64,000 nt of DNA from Rhypophila decipiens. Taxonomy: Eukaryota > Ascomycota > Sordariomycetes > Sordariales > Naviculisporaceae. A program made the translations under genes and the position numbers. Location: the NCBI GenBank assembly GCA_033297075.1, contig MU858067.1, positions 1 to 64,000 of the forward strand, given 5' to 3'. Under the pieces are notes generated by a model. The model worked only from the letters and a program-made list of their open reading frames with translations, searched no databases and was not told where the DNA came from. This document shows positions 1 to 9,625 of the stretch, one piece after another; positions within the stretch are counted from its first letter, which is position 1, and every line of letters begins with the position of its first letter.

Positions 1-117
1 CTAGACTTGATTGGAAGATCCAATCAAGTAAATGGTATGTATAGTACGTATGAGGGTGTATAGGGTGGTTGTTCCTCTATACGATCCTCACATGTAGCAC
101 CATACCCAAACTCGACG

Positions 118-625
118 GGTGTGCCATCAGCGTGGACGAAGAAGCCCTGGGCTTCCGACTCGGGTCCTGTGGGCGCAGCAAGTCTACCATCTTCATACTA
201 CCCGCGTTCGGCATAACGAGCATGGTCGTGATCGTGGTACAGCCACTGCTACACAAGGCGGAGATGCGAGGAAGCGGGCATCAGGACCACGGTGTGGGCC
301 AACCGGCCAAGGAGAACAACCACAAGGACAGTAACAACTCCCGGCCGGGATCTTCCTGGTGAACGCGGAGAAGATAGAGCACAGGCAGTGGACGGCGTTC
401 GTGAACGAGCTAGTGCAGAGGGAGCTGGTGGGTTTTGTAGTCGTCTGCCGGTCTTGAAATAGGATCCTTCCAGAACGATAGCATTGTGTCAGACCAGGAG
501 CTCTGGTCATGGAACATCCAATTGAAGGGGCTCCATTTCTTGGCCCATTTCCGGAGAAGAAGGTTGCTCAGGTTTCGAGCGCAAAGAACATGCGCCAGCT
601 ACAAAAGCATAAGGATGTGGATACT
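118..625 (+). pseudogene. Broken RecQ-like / DEAD-box helicase relic
   Basis: Three reading frames in succession carry pieces of one helicase. Frame 1 (about 118-270) reads a P-loop-like stretch ending in SKSTIFILPAFG, followed by a hydrophobic strand resembling motif Ia. Frame 2 (about 277-320) reads GIRTTVWANRP. Frame 3 (about 347-425) reads GIFLVNAEKIEHRQWTAFVN, which resembles the segment before the DECH box of the fungal RecQ-like helicases common in transposon-rich and subtelomeric DNA. A further piece at about 571-620 reads FRAQRTCASYK, like the segment following the TATLPP region of that family. At least two frameshifts, an extra residue pair inside the P-loop and no intact DECH box make a functional protein implausible. 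The family match rests on remembered consensus, not on a search. Confidence 0.5.
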
Positions 626-1276
626 TGGGAGACGAACCGGATGTTGACATCGGGTGTGGCGCAAATAATATTTGGACAGGACGAGTTTGAGATGACAACG
701 AGGGTATTCGAGTACATCTACTGGTTCACGAGGGAACCTCGATATGTACAATGCGCGGCCAGGATAATAGACGGGGATATCTGATACTGTAAACAGTGTC
801 GATGTGTCCGGGATTTCAGGAAAAGTCTCGTTCGCGACCATGTGAGTTGCAGTTGGGTTCCTTGGTTGATTGGGTTCTTGGTCTTGGCCAAGTTGTAGGT
901 TAATCTTCTGTGCACTGTTGTCTTTATCTGTCAATAAAAATGAGGCCGTTTCCGAGCACATGACACCGGACCTATACGTGAGAACAGCTGCAATGAAGAG
1001 ATACCTCGAACCAATTGCTCAAGTCCAGGTATTAGAGCTCCTTCAAGTAATAATCTCCCAAGCAGCCTGTTTGATAGCTCCATCCAAGGCCGGGGACACT
1101 TCAGATTGCATAGAGAGTCCACCTCAGCATGACTTCATTGGATTTATTTGGCAAAGATATATTCTTCTTGGTGTGAAAGACTCATCATCAGAATGATATT
1201 ATGCTGAACAGGTTCGGGTGTAGCGAGAGATCGAACGTGTGAAAGCCGTGCCTGAGATGTAGCAACTCTGGAGAGG

Positions 1277-2563
1277 CTAGAACCGAGAAAGTACATACTC
1301 ACAAGTACATTGTTTACAGATTTCCCATTCGGGACAAATGGCTTCGTACCTTGCCCTTGATTGGTCATTCAGCATCCCTGCATCACAGCGCATCACCAAA
1401 CCTCTGATGAGTAAAAGATTTCTGCAAAAAGACCAAAACACCAGACAGAAAGATAGGTATTTAAACTTCGAGAGGAGTGGGACAGCAATGACGGCGCTGT
1501 CACCCAACCAATATCGCCAAGTGGGAGGTGGCCGTAGCCAGTTCGTCAGTGTGGCTTGGCCTTTTGCTAGTTCCAGCTTTGCCTTCTTCTTCGGTCGAGA
1601 TTTTGGCTTATTTGTTTGCGTAGGTAGTGTGGCACTTGGTAATACTCGCAATGGTGCCGGTATTGACCATTGCATTGCAGATCCAGGTAGGTAGCCTTCG
1701 CCTTCGTATCAGAGAATTCTGGGCCTGGTGCATCGATCAAGTTCAGCCACGCCGCAACCGGTGGTAGCGCGATGGGAGGGTGGTACGTACATTGTAGGAG
1801 ACAACAGTAGGATCAACCCAGAGGAGATTACCTATGTCGAAGACCGCTCAGTTCCCGTCAGGTCCTCCCAGGCCAATGGAACTGGCTGGACCAAAATGGA
1901 GCAGAAAGGGGGAAGGAGTACATGTAGTTACTCCTCGCTGGAGGAATCACCCTCGCAAACCCTTACGCCCTCCTGGCGGCCGTGCGCCTATCCAACCCCG
2001 CCAACACAAGGAAAAGAGGATGCTCTGGTACTTTCTGTACAGAACAAGCAACACTGGGACATGTGAGGATTTCTAAGCAAGCCCGGCAGGGAAGGAACGA
2101 CCTGACGAATCTGCACTGCTGTTTTTAAGGTTTTTACCCCTGCTAGGCAACCTTTTCTGCAAACAACGACACTTCTCTCATTATTGGACTGTGTAGTGAA
2201 GCAGGTCCTACTCAAAATAGGGACGGAAGATTAGACTGATAGAAGAAAACGGAATCGGGAGAGTGCTACTTCGATTAACTGTGCTGTGCTGTCCTGTGAA
2301 ATGGATTTATTTGCACAAAGAAACCAAAACACAAGATCACCGGGTATTCCAGCAGCTATGTCCCAATGATATGTACCTTGTTCCTCCGAGATCTCGTCTT
2401 TGGTCAGGTCGATCACTGCTTGGATATAAGTCGAACTTTTGCTGCCTTGTCGTCCCATATACAGCTCCTCAAGGAGATGAAGCATGGACTCACAATCCTT
2501 CGCCCCAACAGCATTGGTAGTCTCCCAGGCCCGGGGCGTCCCAATGATGAACGACATCCCCAA
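1277..2563 (-). other. Possible fragments of an unrecognised gene
   Basis: Two open frames on the minus strand have protein-like composition. One (about 2,563-2,355) contains the acidic/hydrophobic core AVIDLTKDEISEEQ, and a GTACAT donor-like site follows directly. The other (1,675-1,277) contains a lysine-rich stretch followed by GQATLTNWLRP, which resembles a PCNA-interacting (PIP) box (QxxLxxW). I could not join them into one spliced gene with a confident start. They may be exons of a small nuclear protein, decayed remains, or chance open frames. Confidence 0.15.
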
Positions 2564-3186
2564 GAATCCCCCCTAGCCAACGCGACCGGCCCAAACCCGC
2601 GCTGTCTCCGTTTGTGAAGCTGCTCGTTATATCAACTTTCCTACCAAGCTCGCGATTTTTCTACCCTCTCAATTTCTTTCCTCCACTACATCTTGGGTTT
2701 CCTCAACCACTACCAGTTCTTTCGCGATAGTATATACCGGTCTTTTATTTCTTATTCTGTGCTCGTCGTATATCTCTGTGGGATAGACTTCATCTTCATT
2801 TACAAGCGACATATATACCAGTTTTTATCACCAGCAATATTACCCCGGCCTCAAAAGCACATTCAACATAGCCTCTACTACCGGTCTTCTCGACCCTAGT
2901 CTATTCCCTAACCTGACTCCTACTCTACACACAACAACACTGCCAGGTACAAACCTGCAGCAAAATGCAAATACCTCGAGTTCACAGCAATCTCACACCA
3001 TCATGCATGGATTGGGTTTGTTGGATGATGATGCGATGGATTGGGGAGGGGGGCCTCGATTCGGCGACGGTGTTGTAGACTTGGTCCCAGATAAGCACAT
3101 CGTCTAGAGAACTCTCCCGAATTACTCCAAGGAGGCGTGGTCAACGGCGAGACTGACGGCCTGGTTGCTGGTGGCCTTGTATTGGC

Positions 3187-3606
3187 TCATCTCGTACTTC
3201 TCTCAGGCCCGGCCCAGCTTCGGCTTGTATGGTTTGCTGCGGCCGGAAGATTTGCCCATGGTTCTGCTGATTCTGGTGTCTGCCGTGCTTGTGTTGGGTA
3301 AACTTGTGTAGTCGGTGGTGTGATTTCGAATGCATCCCTGTCTTTTGGTATTCCTGGGCGACCAAGCCAAGCGTCAATATCCTGGGCCAATCTACGTATA
3401 AGCTTCTGCCGTGCCCGCGTCTGTTCCATGCTCTCCATCAAGGCCTGGATGATCTCCTCCTTGGTGGCTTCGTCCGTGGCGTGACAACAGGCGACCATAT
3501 CCCCGGTCTGGCTCGAGTGAAACGACGGACCAGAAGACAGCGGCTGGACAGCGAGGCGGTGTTTGTGATCGCCCTTTGTCTTGTCGACATTGAGCTAGAA
3601 CATTTA
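3187..3606 (-). other. Orphan open frame, possible gene fragment
   Basis: A minus-strand frame stays open for about 135 codons and reads like protein. It has a charged, helix-forming middle part (KEEIIQALMESMEQTRARQK followed by LIRRLAQDIDAWLGRPG) and a Pro/Thr/Gln-rich end. It starts inside an open stretch without a clear initiation codon; the first ATG is at 3,498. No domain was recognised and no splice partner found. It may be one exon of a lost gene. Confidence 0.2.
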
Positions 3607-5430
3607 GAATAAGAATCGGGATAGACGGCAGGGCGCGTCGATGCGGCCGACGGCGTCTGCAGTGGGGTTCCCGTTCCCGCGGCGGCCGGCAGAAAAAAGA
3701 CAGTATATCCTACAGTCCAGTACTCTCTAACTAGACAGTCCAAAGCGCGCGACCGAAACCGTGCTGTTGGGTTTCCTTCTTGTTGTTGCGGGGAACCAGG
3801 GTGGCGGTAGCCGGTGGGGCAGATCCCTGCACCCGTCGCCCAATTTGGCATAGCCCACGGCAGTTTCCCCAGATTTCCCCACTAAAACTGTCAAGCTTGC
3901 TTAGACGCGGACCCTTGTTTGTGCGAGCTTGGCATTTTATTTCGACGTCAGGTCATCACTTACACGAATTGCTGGATTCTTGCTTGCGGATATAAAATAA
4001 GAGAATATTGCGACTACTTGTTTTGAACTGTGGGTAGATCAAATACGTGACAGAGATCTATGTGAATATTTGTGGATTATTTTGTCATGTTGTGACTTGG
4101 TGACATCTGGTCTTGCACCAATTGTGGTTTTGCTGAAAGATTGGATCGTGATTGACCATCTGAAGGAGTGTGCCAAGTTTGGAGTTTGCGATTAAAGGGG
4201 ACCAGGGCAATACTTGCCTTTGCGCAAGCAGTTACATTTTTGTTGGTGAAAGACATTGCAATCAACACAAGAAAGTCATCGTGTTTCCCATGTGTGGCAT
4301 TGAATTGCTTCCCAAATCTGCAATCATGTTCTGGGTCAAAGGACAGTCGATTCGCTATGTAGATGTATAAAGATGCCTTCGTCTTTCATTACTTGGTGTA
4401 GCATTTACCCTGAATGCCGCCCATGCCCATGTGTTATATATACATTCGTCAATGAAACTTGAACAAACAGAGGCAAAGAGAACACAGGTATCATCCTGAT
4501 TCGAACTGGCTATTACTGAAGGGCTCCCTCATGGACAGCTCTGCGCGGGAAAATGGCTTCAAACTTTCGAGAAAAACATTCCCCTGCCCTCCCACCACTT
4601 GTGGTGGTGCACAAAACTCGACTCCCAAAAAGCATCTCGAGACGGAAGGTGCGAATGGAAAGGGCCTCAACCGACCGGCAGCTCGCAGGGTTGAGAAGCT
4701 TTGACCGCAGCAAAAGTAAACAATCAGACGGTTCAGAACCCCCTCTCTGGGTCAGCTGGGTTGGCAGAACCAGAGATTCCAGAGACTCACCGAACCGTGG
4801 CTCCACTTTCATACGTCAACGGCGGTTGAGGGTGTTCGTAAAGGTACCCAAACACCCCTCTCGTCGTCGATGTGCCCCGCGCTCAGAGGTGTTTTTGAGG
4901 AAGGAGCCGCTCGACTCCGGTGCTGGGCCCCACTTGTCGGCGGTGGCCGATGATCGAACAGTGCAAACGGGGGCCCCTTTTCCGTCTGATGCCCCGTGTT
5001 GCCGGGGTAATTGGGCACCTGACGGTCCTGAACCCTGTCAATAGGCTCAACAGCGGTCAACTGACGGAAAATACAGTGCTTGCTATTGTGCAATACAGGT
5101 TGAAGTGTATTCCTTCCGTCCCGCATCGCCGTCGTCGCCGTCGTCGTCGGCGGGTGGTCCAAGCTCGTCCGTCGCCGAAAAAGCTGTCTATACCTGTTCT
5201 CGCTGCACGCTTCCAAACGAACTCCTCTTCTCTTCTTTTTTTCCCCTCAAGTTCACGAACTGCAAGCAAACTGTCAATCACCAGCCTTACTGCAACCGCA
5301 ATCGCCGTCTAGCCCACCGCCATTCAACAGCATCCGCTCGTCTTTTGTTTTCTTTTAAGAAACATTCCCTGATAGTTTTTGCCTTCGTGGCTTTATTTTC
5401 GTGTCGCCATCCCCTTTGCCCAAAGGTACA

Positions 5431-8400
5431 ATGGCTTCCACCATTAACGTCTTGGTCGGCTTCGCCACCTTGCTCTCTCTCGCGCTGCTCGTTGCTCCCG
5501 AGTATGCCTCCCTCGCCGCGACATACGTCGCCTACCTTCTTTTCTCTGCCGCCGACATCCTCGCCGCCACCGCCCCCCTGGTCGACTCCGCCATTGCCCG
5601 TGTCGTCGTGCTCCCCCAGGAGTATGACTCGGTTGTCACCAGATTGGCCATGCGACTTGTCTTCGCCAGCCCTTTCTTTGCCCTCGTCTGCTTTGTTCTG
5701 ATCCCAGGTCCCCTCCAAGTTGTCCTGTCTCAGGGTGCAATGTTTCTCCGCCCAGTCCCGGTGATCTTTCCCGTCAGGGACTGGATCGTCAGACTGGGGC
5801 ATTGCTGCCAGGACTTCTGGTGCCTGGATCGCCAGAGTTTTGATTGCCCTGTGTCGAAACTCTACAGTACCAAATCTGCCTGGAACAACGTCAGGACCCA
5901 GATCGAGACCACCAGCGCCCGGATCCGCATTCTTTGTGAACAGTGTCGGAAGGTTCACCAAGAATGGTCTCAAAGATCGCCTGCGAAAGCAGCCCGCACC
6001 CCTCCTCCTACCTGGAACCCCTGCCAATTGGATACCCCAAAGGTCATTCCCGCGGGGACTCGCCCATCCAACGGTTTTCTGTCTCTCTTCCGGGGCGACT
6101 GGCGCCCGCAGCCGCTCCAAGAACAGATCAACATCTTTGATGAATGCCGGAAAAACGCCCATCTAGTCCTTGCCCAGCTCCAAGAGGAAGAGGAGCGCTA
6201 TGAGAGCCTTCTCGACCTCTTCAAAACTGGTTGGGCGCTTTCCAGCCGACCGGTGCCGATTATCAGCCCGGTCGACCATCAATTTCGTGGTGTTGGTATC
6301 AGACCGCTCGAACGCCACCATCGTGTCGATTCCCGGTCCACCTTCATCGTTCCAGAAACCACGCCCTTGCCGCCTGACTCTCCTGTCCTGGCTATTACTG
6401 CCCCCGCTCCTGTCCTGGCTATCACTGCCCCCGAGGCACCGGCCCCCGAGGTCATCACCGTCGACACTTGTCCAGTCGTCACCGATGAGCCATCCGCCGC
6501 CCCTGCCGTCGTCGATCATCTCCCGGTTGTTGATGTCAAGCCCACAGCTGAGAAGGTGGCACATCCGGTCATTGGGACCAATGTGTCCGAGTTGCTCTCC
6601 CGAAGCGCTTATCAGCTGCGCTACAACAACGAGATGAATCAGTACCAGAAGGAACGGATCGACCGCCTTCGTCGAGTCCAGTCCCAACAGCTGGACGCTT
6701 GTCTGCGCTGGGAACGACAGGACTCGACGCCGGTCGTTGAGCCGAAGAGTGTTGCCCTCCGGAAGCTCTTCAGTCAGCGGAACACGGTGGAACAACTCGG
6801 GGAGAGCAGCGTCCAAGAGGAGCACGCCCCTACGCAAGTAGAGGCACAGCCCCAGGAGGAAGTTGTTCTCCCACGGGAGGATGTCCAAGAGGAGCACGCC
6901 CCCACGCAAGTGGAGGCACAGCACCAGGAGGATGTCTGCCCGGTCGAGGAGTCTCTGCCCGTCGTGGAGGACGTGGAGGATGAGGAGGAGGAGGAGGAGG
7001 AGGAAACGAAACCGGTGCCCGCCGAACCTCACAGCCGCCGCCAAGAGGACGAGGTCCCCCACCTTCAGGAGGAGGTCGTCACCGCGCTCCCGGTTGCCCC
7101 GGAGCCGGAACCCCTTCAGGAGGTCGAGACCACAGTTTTCGAAGCCGCTCCCGCCGTTGCCGCCACCGCCATCCCCGAGGAGGAAGAGGATGAGTGGGAG
7201 GATGTGATGGATGAGGATGATGAGGAAGAGGCCGCCGACTCCCTGATGTCGGCAATTCCCGAACAAACCGGCGGTGATGGTGCCGGAGCTGCCGTTCTCG
7301 ACGCTCCGCCCCTCCCCGCCCTCGATGTCCAGAGCCCAGCCCTGCCAATGGACGTCGAGGAACCGTACCAGCCCGGTTGTGCTGAAGAGGGGGCTGCCGT
7401 GCCTGCGCCGGCCGCCTCCTGGGTTTTGCCACAGCAGCAGGAGTTCACGTTTGGGTTGCCGCAGCAACAGATGCCTGCGTTCGGGTTGCCTCAGCGCCAG
7501 ACGTTTACGTTTGGTCAGCCCCAGCCCCAGCAGCAGACGTCCATGTTTGACTTGTCGCCCCCGAGTGTGCCGTTTCTTTTCGCTCCGCCAGCTCTGGACA
7601 ACGTCCAGCTCCCCGCCGGCTTCCCCATGAGCGATTATGCGTTCGGGGTTTCGCCGCAGCCGCAGCAGCAGCAGCAGCCGTCCGCGTTCACGTTTGGGCA
7701 GCAGCCGCAGCAGCGTGAGGAGTTTGCGTTTGAGCTGGAGGCTCTGGACAATTTCGAGCTCCCCGCCGACTTCATGATCGGAGAGCCGGGGCAGTTTGCA
7801 TTTGTTCCGGACGTCCCGTTCCCTGCCGACTGGAATCTTGGGGATTTCGGGATGGAGGATGTCCAGACCAGCTCTGGAGAAGCAGCGCCCGTCCAGCCTG
7901 CTTTTCAGCCGATGGACACCCAACATCCTGAGCCTCAAATGCTCGAGGTTGCACCAGCAGCAACCACCACCACCACCACCAACAACAACCACCTCTTCGC
8001 CAACGTCACCCACGCGATGGACATCGACGCGCCTTCGTTCCAGCGGGACGCACGAGTCATCGACGAGGATGAGGCAAGGTGGATTCTTGAAGCGGTCGAA
8101 GCGGCCAGGCTTGCCGAGGCCCCAGCGGCCAACCAGCACGTTCCGGTGCCGCCTGTTGCCCAACAAGCGGCCGTCCCGGAACCTGTGGTTGCCGAGCAGC
8201 AAGAAGGTGGTGGTGTGGTGGAGGAACCAAGGGAGCGGCCTCCTCCCTTCTTCCCCAGGCAACCAGAGGAGCGGGCTCCGCCCTTCTTCTCTAGGCCCGG
8301 CCACGAGGGCATCAGCATCAACAAGGACGACGACGACAGCGATGACGACGACGACGACCCCATACCGGGAGCAGGACATGTTCCTGGTCCCCGGGGGTTG

Positions 8401-8925
8401 CTGAAGCGCTCTCTCGACCAGGCCTTTGATGGGAGGGAGGAGCAGCAGAGAGGGGTCAGGCCGTATGCGCTCCCCGCTCTGCCGCCGCAGCCCGAGGAAG
8501 AGATGCCGGAGCCTGAGACTGAGGATCGCTTTGCTGGTCACTCGGCCGAAGACAGGCACTGGCTTCGACAGATGGAGGCGGAGATGGTTGTCGAGCGGGA
8601 TCATCCTGGTCGGGTCATCGCCAATTGTCGGTTTGCGGGAGCCAGTGCCCAACTGGTTCCGGAGAACTGGGACACTGACGCTGACTTTGACTGGAACTTG
8701 AGGTTCCCCAATGACCCGCGAGATGACGACGACGTCACGGATCCGGATCTTTATGATTCGCCCGCTGACGAGGAGGAGGATGAAGAGTCTGATGAGGAGG
8801 ACATTGAAGAGTCTGATGAGGAGGGCGTTGACGGTGGCCTCGCTGATGAGGACATGGTCGATGACTCTGATGACGGCTCGGATATGGAGTCTCTTTTTGG
8901 TGCCATGGATGAGGAGGACAATTAA
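5431..8925 (+). CDS. Unrecognised 1,164-aa membrane-anchored, FG/Q-rich acidic protein
   Basis: Uninterrupted 1,164-codon frame; ATG at 5,431 is chosen because it is the first ATG of the frame and sits in a good context (ACAATGGCT). The N-terminus is strongly hydrophobic, with likely membrane segments at about residues 7-22, 28-52 and 74-96. A basic, Cys-containing part (about 110-260) follows, then Pro/Ala/Val-rich and acidic stretches. A 24-residue unit starting VQEEHAPTQVEAQ is duplicated in tandem (6,811 and 6,883). Around residues 515-528 there is a run of glutamates. Residues about 668-810 hold five FG motifs (FTFG, AFG) spaced by Gln/Pro and a twice-repeated ALDN(V/F)xLPA unit. Poly-Asp lies near residue 970 and the last 65 residues are very acidic. 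No known enzyme domain is visible. FG repeats beside membrane segments recall pore-membrane nucleoporins, but this is only an analogy. The composition makes an intrinsically disordered, membrane-tethered scaffold likely. A 953-codon frame on the opposite strand is a shadow. Confidence 0.75.
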   Translation: MASTINVLVGFATLLSLALLVAPEYASLAATYVAYLLFSAADILAATAPLVDSAIARVVVLPQEYDSVVTRLAMRLVFASPFFALVCFVLIPGPLQVVLSQGAMFLRPVPVIFPVRDWIVRLGHCCQDFWCLDRQSFDCPVSKLYSTKSAWNNVRTQIETTSARIRILCEQCRKVHQEWSQRSPAKAARTPPPTWNPCQLDTPKVIPAGTRPSNGFLSLFRGDWRPQPLQEQINIFDECRKNAHLVLAQLQEEEERYESLLDLFKTGWALSSRPVPIISPVDHQFRGVGIRPLERHHRVDSRSTFIVPETTPLPPDSPVLAITAPAPVLAITAPEAPAPEVITVDTCPVVTDEPSAAPAVVDHLPVVDVKPTAEKVAHPVIGTNVSELLSRSAYQLRYNNEMNQYQKERIDRLRRVQSQQLDACLRWERQDSTPVVEPKSVALRKLFSQRNTVEQLGESSVQEEHAPTQVEAQPQEEVVLPREDVQEEHAPTQVEAQHQEDVCPVEESLPVVEDVEDEEEEEEEETKPVPAEPHSRRQEDEVPHLQEEVVTALPVAPEPEPLQEVETTVFEAAPAVAATAIPEEEEDEWEDVMDEDDEEEAADSLMSAIPEQTGGDGAGAAVLDAPPLPALDVQSPALPMDVEEPYQPGCAEEGAAVPAPAASWVLPQQQEFTFGLPQQQMPAFGLPQRQTFTFGQPQPQQQTSMFDLSPPSVPFLFAPPALDNVQLPAGFPMSDYAFGVSPQPQQQQQPSAFTFGQQPQQREEFAFELEALDNFELPADFMIGEPGQFAFVPDVPFPADWNLGDFGMEDVQTSSGEAAPVQPAFQPMDTQHPEPQMLEVAPAATTTTTTNNNHLFANVTHAMDIDAPSFQRDARVIDEDEARWILEAVEAARLAEAPAANQHVPVPPVAQQAAVPEPVVAEQQEGGGVVEEPRERPPPFFPRQPEERAPPFFSRPGHEGISINKDDDDSDDDDDDPIPGAGHVPGPRGLLKRSLDQAFDGREEQQRGVRPYALPALPPQPEEEMPEPETEDRFAGHSAEDRHWLRQMEAEMVVERDHPGRVIANCRFAGASAQLVPENWDTDADFDWNLRFPNDPRDDDDVTDPDLYDSPADEEEDEESDEEDIEESDEEGVDGGLADEDMVDDSDDGSDMESLFGAMDEEDN

Positions 8926-9625
8926 AGGGGATCGCCCGGTCTTCTTTTTTCCAACTTCTCTCCCCATTCGCCAAATTTCAGCATCATCCATCTCGACTCG
9001 ACACGCCCTTGGTGCGCAGAGCACCGCGTTTGAACCGACACATCCTTCTTCCGATTATCAACCCATCTCCGCAAAGATACGCCGCATTATTAGCCACCAC
9101 CCAGCCGACACCTGGACCTAACGTGGTGAGCACCCGAGTGCATTGAGAACGACTATGACGACCAAGCATTGAGCCAAGACGGGTCGCCCTTGTGGCTGAC
9201 ATACCCGTATGTCCGCGCTTGAACCCCTTGTATGGAGACACTTGATCTGAAGCATTCCTGCCTGGCGAGCTCTTGTTTACAAGAGTTGGGTAGAGTAGGG
9301 AGGGCCAGGAGGTATTGCTGAAGATCTTGTGACCTGCCATATGAGCTTGGGTGAGCGGGCATAGGAGAGACCGAGGCATTGAAAAACGACATTCACCAAG
9401 GGGGGGCAACCCTGGACGTGTTTGCTCTACTTTTCTTGCCGAGCAGATGAGGAACCCTGAAGTGCGGTTTACCGCGGGGATGGGTGAAGTCTCTCTCTGC
9501 TTGTCAATTTATTACCTTGGTTACCAGTCCCTTTGCCTCAACCACTATCGGCTATCTACTCTCTCGGTCTGGACCGACCGTCCTCTTTCTTTCTTCCATT
9601 TCGCCTGAACAGCATCCATCGACTC
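8926..9625. other. Convergent intergenic region
   Basis: The 700 bp between the stop codons of the 1,164-aa protein gene and atg14 should hold the two 3' UTRs. I see no further gene, RNA or repeat. Confidence 0.6.

Larger units (their letters stand above)
626..5430. other. Long gene-poor region, leader of the next gene at its end
   Basis: No convincing intact gene is seen in 4.8 kb. Short open frames occur on both strands, but none continues through credible splice sites into a recognisable domain. Two minus-strand patches look more coding-like than the rest and are listed separately (1,277-2,563 and 3,187-3,606). The last 350 bp (about 5,080-5,430) are pyrimidine-rich with a CGTCGTCGC microsatellite at 5,123-5,150 and probably form the promoter and leader of the gene starting at 5,431. 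Confidence 0.6.

Noticed and set aside
4490..4515. TTCGAACT motif resembling a tRNA B-box on the minus strand
   Set aside because: No A-box or cloverleaf can be found at the right distance.
6163..9024. 953-codon open frame on the minus strand
   Set aside because: It is antisense to the 1,164-residue gene; its low-complexity Leu/Arg/Gly composition mirrors the GC-rich acidic and Gln codons of the sense strand, and it has no domain.
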